NCBI GenBank assembly: GCA_947458985.1
Contig: CANHBA010000034.1
Coordinates: 1 to 15,570, forward strand
From: Flavobacteriales bacterium
GTDB taxonomy: Bacteria > Bacteroidota > Bacteroidia > Flavobacteriales_D > Crocinitomicaceae
DNA: 15,570 nt
Direction: 5' to 3'
How positions within the stretch are numbered: position 1 is the first letter of the stretch; each line of letters opens with the position of its first letter. The notes beneath the pieces were generated by a model. The model worked only from the letters and a program-made list of their open reading frames with translations, was not told the origin of the DNA and did not search any database. Made by a program: the position numbers and the translations under genes. Below, in pieces: positions 6,158 to 13,113 of the stretch.

Positions 6158-7924
6158 TTAAACGGAGAATATTTCTTGATACTGCACTTGGTATTTTTCG
6201 AGGATTTTCTTGCGCTTGAATTTAAGGGTTGGCGTAAGTTCGCCACCTTCAATAGTGAACTCTTGAGGCAATAATTTCACTTTCTTGAGTTGCTCCCAAG
6301 ACCCATATTCTTTATTGATTTCGGTGATCTCTTCTTGAATGCGGGCTGCCAATTGTGCGTTGGCAATCACTTCAGCATTCGATAATTTTGAAAAATCTAA
6401 GGCGTGGCGCTCTGCCCATTCGCGAACAAACGCAAAGTTAGGCACCACAAACACCGCTGGAAATTTTTCACCCTCACCTATTACCATAGCTTGTTCGATG
6501 AAGCGCGATTGCTTCAAACGATTTTCCATAGCCTGAGGAACGATGTATTTACCACCTGATGTTTTGAAAATTTCTTTTTTGCGATCTGTGATTTTGAGGA
6601 ATTTATCTTCTTGAAAAGTACCGATATCGCCTGTGCAGAACCAGCCATCGGCATCGAAGACCTCATTAGTAGCTTCTTGGTTTTTGTAGTACCCCATCAT
6701 GACATTTGGTCCTTTGACAAGGATTTCGCCGTCAGCAGCAATTTTTACCTGAACGTTATCTACCAGAGGGCCAACAGAACCAATTCGGATGCCTGTTACA
6801 AAATTGTTTACAGAGACTACAGGTGATGTTTCGGTCAGGCCATAGCCCTCTAAAATTGGAATGTCGGCTGCAAGGAATATACGAGCCAAGCGGGGTTGTA
6901 AGGCTGCAGAGCCAGAAGCAATTGCTTTGACATTGCCACCAAGTGCTTCTTGCCATTTGGAGAAGATGAGTTTTCGGGCAATGGCCAATTTTACTTTGTA
7001 TGCTATGGACTTACCAACAACATCGTAGTCTTCAGCAACTCCGACTGCCCAGAAAAAGAGCGCGCGTTTGACACCTGTGAGGTCCTCGCCTTTGGCCATG
7101 ATTTTGTCGAAGACCTTTTCAATGAGTCTAGGGACTGCAGAGAAGACATCTGGCTTCACTTCGCGGATGTTGTCGCCGATTGTATCCATGGATTCAGCAA
7201 AGTGAATAGAGCAACCAATATACATGTAGAGGTAATGCAACATGCGCTCGTAAATATGACAAACCGGCAAGAAACTCAATACTTTTGAATTCTTGTCGGC
7301 AGGAATTGGAACGATACATGACGAGACGGTAGAAAGGATATTCGAATGCGATAGCATGACCCCTTTTGGATTGCCTGTGGTTCCGGATGTATAAATGATG
7401 GTGACGAGATCAGCAGTTTTAACAGCGCGCATGCGTTGCTCCACTACCTCAATTTCGGTCTGTCCTTTATGCGTTTCGATTTCTGACCAATGCGTGCAAT
7501 TATCAAGATGATCAAAAGAAAAAAGATGCTTTAAAGTAGGGACATCTGCGCGTACCGAACTGATTTTGTCTACTAATTCTTGATTGGAGACCACACAAAT
7601 TTCTACACCCGCATCGTTGAGAATAAAACGGTAGTCAGACTCCGAAATGTTTGGATAGAGCGGCACCAAAATAGCACCCACTTGTTGAACGGCGATGTCG
7701 AGGATATTCCATTCGAAACGGTTTGAACTCGCTACCGCAACGCGGTCACCAGCCTGAACACCCATGGAGATTAGGCCGCGAGAGACATTCATGGCGGCAT
7801 CTAGAAAGTCGGCAGTTGAAAGCGGAACCCAAATACCTTTTGTTTTGGTAACAAACATATTTGGATTCGGGTAATTTTTTAATTGATGTCTAGGGACATC
7901 GAATAAACGATCTATGGTTAGCAT
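6158..7924 (-). CDS. Long-chain fatty-acid--CoA ligase (AMP-forming, FAA1-type)
   Basis: The enzyme activates long-chain fatty acids to acyl-CoA through an acyl-adenylate, at the inner face of the membrane, for beta-oxidation or lipid synthesis. The 588-residue product carries the adenylate-forming family motifs in order: the P-loop YTSGTTGNPKG (178-188), EGYGLTET (359-366), FCTGDIG, then DRKKEIFKTSGGKYI of the hinge and C-terminal domain, which includes the catalytic-lysine region. The insertion and C-terminal layout match the large bacterial FAA1 group rather than short-chain synthetases. It follows the SLC13 gene on the same strand after a 40-base gap and is probably cotranscribed with it. 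A weak box of its own (TATTTTTC, 7949-7942) is possible. Transcription ends at the shared terminator at 6111-6140. Confidence 0.94.
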   Translation of the reverse strand: MLTIDRLFDVPRHQLKNYPNPNMFVTKTKGIWVPLSTADFLDAAMNVSRGLISMGVQAGDRVAVASSNRFEWNILDIAVQQVGAILVPLYPNISESDYRFILNDAGVEICVVSNQELVDKISSVRADVPTLKHLFSFDHLDNCTHWSEIETHKGQTEIEVVEQRMRAVKTADLVTIIYTSGTTGNPKGVMLSHSNILSTVSSCIVPIPADKNSKVLSFLPVCHIYERMLHYLYMYIGCSIHFAESMDTIGDNIREVKPDVFSAVPRLIEKVFDKIMAKGEDLTGVKRALFFWAVGVAEDYDVVGKSIAYKVKLAIARKLIFSKWQEALGGNVKAIASGSAALQPRLARIFLAADIPILEGYGLTETSPVVSVNNFVTGIRIGSVGPLVDNVQVKIAADGEILVKGPNVMMGYYKNQEATNEVFDADGWFCTGDIGTFQEDKFLKITDRKKEIFKTSGGKYIVPQAMENRLKQSRFIEQAMVIGEGEKFPAVFVVPNFAFVREWAERHALDFSKLSNAEVIANAQLAARIQEEITEINKEYGSWEQLKKVKLLPQEFTIEGGELTPTLKFKRKKILEKYQVQYQEIFSV

Positions 7925-7964
7925 ACTATAGGTTTAGGGACGAAAAATAGCAATATTGTTTCAA

Positions 7965-9272
7965 TTAAAGAAACAAAATCACAAAAAGACTGATGAGCGC
8001 CAAACTGATCAAGTTGAGTATAAATCCGTAGCGAATCATGTCTTTGATGCGCAGAAAACCCGATCCAAAAACGATGGCATTGGGTGGTGTACCAACGGGC
8101 ATCATGAAGGCTAAACTAGCCCCCAGCGTTAGCGCCATTGCCATGGGAACTAATGGAAGTCCTGTCTGGTGGGCAAATATGCCAACCACTGGTATAAATA
8201 AGGTTACCATGGCTAGATTGGAGAGCACTTCAGAAATAAAAATGGCCAAAGTGGTCAAAATAAGGATGGCAAAAATAAGGCTCAAGCCTTGGAAAGACTC
8301 AAAAGAACTAGCCAAGTATTTTAAGATGCCATTTTTCTCCAAAACAGCGGCCAAAGCCAAGCCTCCTCCGAATAACAACAAAATACCCCAAGGTAGTTTT
8401 TCGGTATCTGACCAACGCAAAATTTTCTGTTTGTCTTCTTCTCCATTCGGAACTAAAAACATAGCGAGCGCACCTAAAATAGCTGCGTTTTCATCGCGGT
8501 AATTGATGCCAAACATGCTTGAAAAAGCCTCGCGAAAAATCCATAAACCCGCCACTATTGAGAAAATCCATAAGACCCGTTTTTGGGCTTTGGACCAGGG
8601 TAAGGTATGAAAATGGAGGTCGTGGACATCTTTGCGTTCTGAACCCAATAAATAATTGAAAATTAAGAACATGATGAGCAAGAGCAAGATGGCTAGCGGC
8701 ATGCCTATTTTCATCCAGTCAAAAAAGCTGATTTCAATTTGGAAGTTCTCGGCGAGAATACTGGCCATTTGGGTATTGGGAGGCGAGCCAATGAGGGTAC
8801 CCACACCACCTATGTTTGCAGCGTATGCAATTGACAACATTAGAAAAATAGCAAAACGCGATTGCCGATGCGCGGGCGGCATGGCCTCCACCACTGCCAT
8901 GGCCATTGGCAGCATCATGAGTGCGGTAGCTGTATTAGAAATCCACATGGAGATCAGGCCAGTACTAAGGATAAAACCCAGTAAAATATTGGACTTTTTA
9001 TTGCCTACAACAGCAATAATGCGCCGTGCAATTTGTTCGTGCACACCCCATTTTTCTAAGGCTAAAGCCATGACAAAACCACCAAAAAACAAAAAGATGT
9101 TGGAATCGCCGTAGCATTGTGCGAGGTCTTTAGGAGTGAGTAAACCAAAAGGCACCGCAAAAAGCAAGGGTAAAAGCGCAGTGAGGTAAACTGGAATCCA
9201 TTCTGAAATCCAGAGCACGACCATTAGCCCTGCCAGAATCAAGGAAAGTGTAAATGTGTCAAATACCCACAT
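7965..9272 (-). CDS. SLC13/DASS-family sodium:anion (dicarboxylate-type) symporter
   Basis: DASS transporters take up dicarboxylates, citrate or sulfate with sodium using an elevator mechanism in the inner membrane. The 435-residue product is almost entirely hydrophobic with 11 or more membrane segments. It shows the two inverted-repeat halves of the family: SNTATALMM at residues 112-120 with IGGVGTLIGSPPNTQ after it, and SNLAMVTLF from residue 351 with MPVGTPPNAIVFGSG after it. In VcINDY both halves carry SNT motifs that bind the carboxylates and sodium; here the second is SNL, so the threonine is replaced by leucine. The substrate cannot be predicted. The gene starts 11 bases after the 86-residue protein gene and is followed by the acyl-CoA ligase, forming a probable three-gene leftward operon. 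Confidence 0.92.
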   Translation of the reverse strand: MWVFDTFTLSLILAGLMVVLWISEWIPVYLTALLPLLFAVPFGLLTPKDLAQCYGDSNIFLFFGGFVMALALEKWGVHEQIARRIIAVVGNKKSNILLGFILSTGLISMWISNTATALMMLPMAMAVVEAMPPAHRQSRFAIFLMLSIAYAANIGGVGTLIGSPPNTQMASILAENFQIEISFFDWMKIGMPLAILLLLIMFLIFNYLLGSERKDVHDLHFHTLPWSKAQKRVLWIFSIVAGLWIFREAFSSMFGINYRDENAAILGALAMFLVPNGEEDKQKILRWSDTEKLPWGILLLFGGGLALAAVLEKNGILKYLASSFESFQGLSLIFAILILTTLAIFISEVLSNLAMVTLFIPVVGIFAHQTGLPLVPMAMALTLGASLAFMMPVGTPPNAIVFGSGFLRIKDMIRYGFILNLISLALISLFVILFL

Positions 9273-9283
9273 GGGGTAGGTGC

Positions 9284-9544
9284 TTATTTGTTGAGACCGT
9301 TGAGCGCATCTACAAAGTAGTTGGCTTTCGCCTCTACTGCTGTAACGATAGCGCGGAACTCAGCTTTTCCTTTAGCTTGGTTCATTTTGGTCAACATCTG
9401 ATCTTGGAATTCAGCCGCTTCGTCGATCAATTTTGCTGAACGGTCTGCTTTGTCTGGGGCTGTCATTTCAAAAAAGAAACATTCTTCTACTACATCAAAA
9501 ACCATTTCGTTGATGCTTCTTTTGAGGATTCGTTTGTTAGCCAT
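9284..9544 (-). CDS. Conserved-looking 86-residue helical protein, function unknown
   Basis: This small cytoplasmic protein has no signal peptide or membrane segment. It looks all-helical: a basic start (MANKRILKRSINEMVFDVVEE), an aromatic CFFFE patch near residues 22-26, an acidic middle helix (KADRSAKLIDEAAEFQDQML) and a last helix ending NYFVDALNGLNK. I recall short hypothetical proteins of this type (starting MANKR.LK..IN) in Bacteroidota but no assigned function. It has its own perfect -7 box and lies first in the probable operon with the SLC13 transporter, 11 bases upstream of it, and the acyl-CoA ligase. Start, promoter and codon pattern all support a real gene. A role in regulating the transporter would be only a guess from position. 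Confidence 0.85.
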   Translation of the reverse strand: MANKRILKRSINEMVFDVVEECFFFEMTAPDKADRSAKLIDEAAEFQDQMLTKMNQAKGKAEFRAIVTAVEAKANYFVDALNGLNK

Positions 9545-9556
9545 AACTCTTATTTT

Positions 9557-9589
9557 TTGACAAATGTACGCATTTTCGGGCTATTTTTG
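9557..9589 (+). promoter_or_regulatory. Promoter of the methyltransferase-MATE-fmt operon, predicted leaderless
   Basis: A perfect TATTTTTG -7 box (9582-9589) ends only 3 bases before the ATG at 9593. A TTG at 9557-9559 lies 22 bases upstream, at the long end of usual spacing. The transcript start must fall on or next to the ATG. The promoter overlaps the opposing box at 9561-9568. Confidence 0.65.
9561..9568 (-). promoter_or_regulatory. -7 box of the 86-residue protein / SLC13 / acyl-CoA ligase operon
   Basis: The minus strand reads TACATTTG, a perfect TAnnTTTG, 16 bases before the ATG at 9544. The predicted start is near 9556, giving an A-rich leader of about 12 bases without a Shine-Dalgarno sequence. 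No TTG is seen at -33. Confidence 0.6.
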
Positions 9590-9592
9590 CAC

Positions 9593-10768
9593 ATGTCTTA
9601 TCCCCTACTGACCATCGCCAAAGGCAAGGAGCACTCCATTCAACGCAAACACCCGTGGGTTTTCTCTGGGGCTTTAGCGAGCGAAACCTCCGAACTTCAA
9701 GACGGCGACCTCGTTTGCCTCACTACCAAGAAACAACAAATTCTCGGAATCGGGCATTACCAGCACGCTACAATTGCGGTTCGCATGCTCAGTTTTGACT
9801 ACGAAACTATTGATCAAGCCTTTTACGAACGCCGTTTGGCCAATGCCTATCAATTGCGCTTGCGCATTGGCTTACTGCATGCCAACAACAACATTTTTAG
9901 GTTGTGTCATGGCGAAGGCGATCAATTACCAGGCCTTATCATCGATTTTTACAACGGTGTAGCTGTCATTCAATGCCATTCTTACGGAATGTACCGACAA
10001 GTGGAGCTCATAGCCGCCGCACTTCAATCCGTCATTGGCAAAGACTTAAAAGGCATTTACCATAAGTCTAGCGATACCCTCCCAAAAAGAGAAGAAATTA
10101 CAGATGGGTATTTGTTTGGTGAAGTTGCGGTTCCGCATTTGGCGGTAGAAAATGGAGTGAAGTACAACATTGACTGGATCAATGGCCAAAAAACCGGCTT
10201 TTTTATTGACCAACGCGAAAACAGAGCCCTTTTGGGTAAATATGCCCAAGGCAAAAAAGTACTCAATACGTTTTGTTACTCAGGTGGTTTTAGTTTACAA
10301 GCACTGCAACATGGCGCTACTTTGGTGCATTCTCTTGATAGCTCCAAAAAAGCAATTGCCCTTACAGATGCTAATGTCGAGCTAAACGCCTTCCAAGAAC
10401 GTCATGCATCTATTGTAGACGACGCCATGGACTACATGAAAAACCTAGCCGAAGACTACGACATCATCGTTTTGGATCCTCCGGCCTTTGCCAAGCACCG
10501 AGACAAACGACACCAAGCCATTCAGGGTTATAAGCGCCTCAATGCGCACGCCATTCGTCAGATCAAGCCAGGTGGGCTCATCTTTACATTTTCTTGCTCC
10601 CAGGTTGTGGACACACTATTATTTACCAACACCGTTATTGCAGCTGCCATTGAAGCGGGGCGTTCTTGCCGTATTTTAGATCAACTGCATCAGCCTGCCG
10701 ACCACCCTATTCAAGCCTTTCATCCGGAAGGGGCTTACCTGAAGGGGCTCGTCATTCAAATTGATTAA
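9593..10768 (+). CDS. rlmI: Class I SAM-dependent rRNA methyltransferase, RlmI (YccW) type
   Basis: RlmI methylates C5 of a cytosine in 23S rRNA (m5C1962 in E. coli). The 391-residue product has an N-terminal PUA-like RNA-binding domain (LTIAKGKEHSIQRKHPWVFSGAL), a central EEHD-like segment, and a Rossmann methyltransferase domain. That domain shows KTGFFIDQR before the core, the SAM-binding NTFCYSGGF at 225-233, LDPPAF from D295, and FSCSQ with C335, the likely catalytic-cysteine region. The gene symbol assumes the same target base as in E. coli; a related rRNA m5C specificity is possible. I start at ATG 9593 because homologues begin just before this PUA strand and the upstream TTG (9557) would run back through the promoter. 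The MATE gene begins immediately after its stop codon. Confidence 0.92.
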   Translation: MSYPLLTIAKGKEHSIQRKHPWVFSGALASETSELQDGDLVCLTTKKQQILGIGHYQHATIAVRMLSFDYETIDQAFYERRLANAYQLRLRIGLLHANNNIFRLCHGEGDQLPGLIIDFYNGVAVIQCHSYGMYRQVELIAAALQSVIGKDLKGIYHKSSDTLPKREEITDGYLFGEVAVPHLAVENGVKYNIDWINGQKTGFFIDQRENRALLGKYAQGKKVLNTFCYSGGFSLQALQHGATLVHSLDSSKKAIALTDANVELNAFQERHASIVDDAMDYMKNLAEDYDIIVLDPPAFAKHRDKRHQAIQGYKRLNAHAIRQIKPGGLIFTFSCSQVVDTLLFTNTVIAAAIEAGRSCRILDQLHQPADHPIQAFHPEGAYLKGLVIQID

Positions 10769-12097
10769 ATGCTCCCACTCAACTACAAAACAATCTTAAG
10801 TGTAGCATTACCTATGATGGTAACTGGGTTTATTCAGTCTATCGTCTTACTCACCGACGCTTCCATGATTGCGCGCTACTCCACAGAAGCTTTCGACGCT
10901 GTGGGCAATGCAGGCCTTATGTACGTCACGCTCTTTATGTGCTTAGCTGGAATGGCCGATGGTGCACAAATTATTATTGCAAGGCGCATTGGGCAAGACC
11001 GACCTCAACTGATTGGTCAGGTTTTTGGATCAACGGTTTGGGTCTTAGCACTGCTCGCTATTGGTTTGTTCGTACTATTGTATTTCATCATGCCCGATTG
11101 GGTGCTTCAGTACTCTGAGCAAAAGCAAATCGCTAGGCTGCAAGGCATTTACCTTGAGCAGCGCAGTTTCGCGTTATTTTTTGCCATGATTACCCTTTCT
11201 ATTCAAGCATTTTTTCTTGCAGAAGGAAAATCTTGGGTCGTTTTGGTTACTGCGGTTCTCACTGCATCTAGCAATGCGCTGCTCGATTACTTGCTCATTT
11301 TTGGAGAGTTTGGCTTCCCTGAAATGGGCATCAAAGGAGCAGCGCTGGCCTCAACAATTGCCGATGGCCTTGGCATGGCAAGTATGGTTGGTTTGTTACT
11401 TTTCTCTAAGGAACAAAAGAAATACAAATTACTGGCCTACTTCAAAGTCGACTTCACGTCCATCAAAGAGTTGCTCAAAGTAGGCAGCCCACTACTTTTA
11501 CAAGGTTTCTCGGCCTTAGCCACCTGGACACTCTTCTTCACTTGGCTCGAACAAAAAGGCACTTTTGACCTCACGGTTTCGCAGAATATCCGTTCCATTT
11601 ACTTCTTGGCATTTGTGCCGATTTGGGGCTTTGCCGGAACTACTAAAACGTATATTTCGCAGTATTTAGGCGCTAAAAAACTAGATCAAATACCGAGTAT
11701 TCAGCGCAAAATTCAATTGCTTACCGTGGTCTTCATGCTCTGTACTTTTCATGGGGCTTTACTCTACCCTGAGGTACTCATCCGAATGGTCAACCCAGCG
11801 GAGGCCTACGTTGCAAAAAGTGCAGACATCTTAAGGTTGATCGCCGTATCCATTTTGCTTTTTGGCTTCATTTCTGTTTATTTTCAGACCATTCATGGCA
11901 GTGGCAACACACTACACTCCATGCTCATAGAATTCTTTACAGTAGGGGTTTACAGTATATTTTGTTATCTTTTTATCAAAGTTTGGGCTTTAGACGTCTA
12001 TTGGATCTGGACCGTTGAATACATCTATTTTGGGGTCTTGGGCATCATTTCAATTATCTATCTTCGAAAAGTAAATTGGCAAAACAAACAAGTATGA
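10769..12097 (+). CDS. MATE-family efflux transporter
   Basis: MATE proteins export cationic or neutral compounds (drugs, metabolites, toxins) in exchange for protons or sodium. The 442-residue product is hydrophobic throughout with about 12 membrane segments in two homologous halves, starting with the typical LNYKTILSVALPMMVTGF first helix and LTDASMIARYSTEAFDAVG. The middle of the N-half has FFLAEGKSWVVLV....SNALLDYLLIFG, another family feature. The substrate is unknown. The ATG directly follows the upstream TAA (10766-10768) with no spacer. The stop overlaps the fmt start (ATGA, 12094-12097), so this gene is locked between two translation-related genes. There is no promoter of its own. Confidence 0.93.
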   Translation: MLPLNYKTILSVALPMMVTGFIQSIVLLTDASMIARYSTEAFDAVGNAGLMYVTLFMCLAGMADGAQIIIARRIGQDRPQLIGQVFGSTVWVLALLAIGLFVLLYFIMPDWVLQYSEQKQIARLQGIYLEQRSFALFFAMITLSIQAFFLAEGKSWVVLVTAVLTASSNALLDYLLIFGEFGFPEMGIKGAALASTIADGLGMASMVGLLLFSKEQKKYKLLAYFKVDFTSIKELLKVGSPLLLQGFSALATWTLFFTWLEQKGTFDLTVSQNIRSIYFLAFVPIWGFAGTTKTYISQYLGAKKLDQIPSIQRKIQLLTVVFMLCTFHGALLYPEVLIRMVNPAEAYVAKSADILRLIAVSILLFGFISVYFQTIHGSGNTLHSMLIEFFTVGVYSIFCYLFIKVWALDVYWIWTVEYIYFGVLGIISIIYLRKVNWQNKQV

Positions 12098-13062
12098 GTA
12101 CACCACTGCGTATCGTTTTCATGGGGACGCCCGCTTTTGCCGAGCGTATATTAGCGGAGTTGCACCAAAGTGCGCATCAGGTAGTTGGAGTTGTAACTGT
12201 AGCCGACAAACCAGCCGGGCGGGGTCAACAAATGCACCAAAGTGCTGTCAAACAATTTGCCCTAGCCAACAACCTCCCGCTCTTACAGCCCGAAAAATTA
12301 CGCGACGAAGCTTTTCTTAGTGCCATAACGGCTTTGCAAGCCGACGTGTTTGTTGTGGTAGCTTTTCGGATGCTGCCCGATGTCGTTTGGAAGTTGCCGC
12401 GCCTCGGTACCTTTAATTTACATGCCTCACTCCTTCCCGCCTACAGAGGTGCTGCACCCATCAATTGGGCGCTCATCAATGGCGATACCCAAACGGGTGT
12501 CACTACATTTTTGATCAATGAACAAATTGATGCTGGCAGCATTTTACTGCAGGACAAAATCGATATTACAGCTCACATGACCGTTGGAGAACTGCATGAT
12601 GAACTCCAAGAAATGGGCGCTAGGCTCACGCTTCAAACGTGCAATGCCTTAGCTGAGGGAACTGTTAGCCCTCAACCACAAACACACTTTTCGGGTAAAC
12701 GCGCTTTAGCGCCAAAACTCTTCAAAGAAAATACACGCATCGACTGGACCTTGCCAGCAGGCGAACTACACAACCTCATCAGAGGCCTAGACCCCTACCC
12801 AGCTGCGTGGTGCAGCCTATGGTCTGTTCAAAAAGAAGCTCGGGTACAATTCAAGATTTTCAATGCCAGCGTTACCGAACTGTCGTGCACACGCCAAGAC
12901 GGGCCTGAAGGGCACAAAGAAGGGATTTTGTTTCCTTGCGGCGAACAAACCACCTTATTGGTAAAGGAAATTCAGATGGAAGGGAAAAAGCGCATGGACG
13001 CCAAAGCTTTTATGGCTGGCAATGAGCTAAGTCATTTTACATATGCGTGCTTAAATATTTGA
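12094..13062 (+). CDS. fmt: Methionyl-tRNA formyltransferase
   Basis: Fmt transfers a formyl group from 10-formyl-tetrahydrofolate to methionyl-initiator tRNA, allowing IF2 to select it for translation start. The 322-residue product has the formyltransferase Rossmann domain starting FMGTPAFAERIL. Its catalytic triad fits the E. coli pattern with an offset of two: N108 and H110 in FNLHASLLPAYRGAAPIN, and D146 in EQIDAGSIL. A C-terminal OB-like tRNA-binding domain ends with KRMDAKAFMAGN. The ATG at 12094 lies in ATGA overlapping the MATE stop; a TTG six codons upstream is rejected. It is the last gene of the operon that begins at 9593, and no U-tract terminator is visible after it. Confidence 0.97.
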   Translation: MSTPLRIVFMGTPAFAERILAELHQSAHQVVGVVTVADKPAGRGQQMHQSAVKQFALANNLPLLQPEKLRDEAFLSAITALQADVFVVVAFRMLPDVVWKLPRLGTFNLHASLLPAYRGAAPINWALINGDTQTGVTTFLINEQIDAGSILLQDKIDITAHMTVGELHDELQEMGARLTLQTCNALAEGTVSPQPQTHFSGKRALAPKLFKENTRIDWTLPAGELHNLIRGLDPYPAAWCSLWSVQKEARVQFKIFNASVTELSCTRQDGPEGHKEGILFPCGEQTTLLVKEIQMEGKKRMDAKAFMAGNELSHFTYACLNI

Positions 13063-13094
13063 TTTGCAAATAATTGGAAAATTGATTAGCTTGG
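13063..13094 (+). promoter_or_regulatory. Possible promoter of the secreted 781-residue protein gene
   Basis: TTTG (13063-13066) is followed after 20 bases by TAGCTTGG (13087-13094), one mismatch from TAnnTTTG. The predicted start is near 13099, 15 bases before the ATG. The -7-like box lies within the left arm and loop of the hairpin at 13082-13109. Confidence 0.35.
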
Positions 13095-13109
13095 TAAAAG
13101 CTAAATCAA
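13082..13109. repeat. Imperfect inverted repeat (hairpin) between fmt and the secreted protein gene
   Basis: TTGATTAGCTT (13082-13092) and AAGCTAAATCAA (13098-13109) pair as 7 + 4 base pairs with one bulged A (13105) around a 5-base GGTAA loop. No U-tract follows on the + strand, so it is not a standard terminator. It may be an operator or an mRNA 5' hairpin that ends just before the ATG. Confidence 0.5.
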
Positions 13110-13113
13110 GGTC

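Noticed and set aside
7942..7949. TATTTTTC on the minus strand as a promoter for the acyl-CoA ligase
   Set aside because: It has one mismatch at the final G and no TTG at proper spacing. Read-through from the upstream SLC13 gene is simpler.
8038..8502. Open frames of 154 and 152 codons (8038-8502, 8656-9114) opposite the SLC13 gene
   Set aside because: Their Lys/Met/Pro-rich products come from reading the reverse of hydrophobic-helix codons. No promoter or start context is seen.
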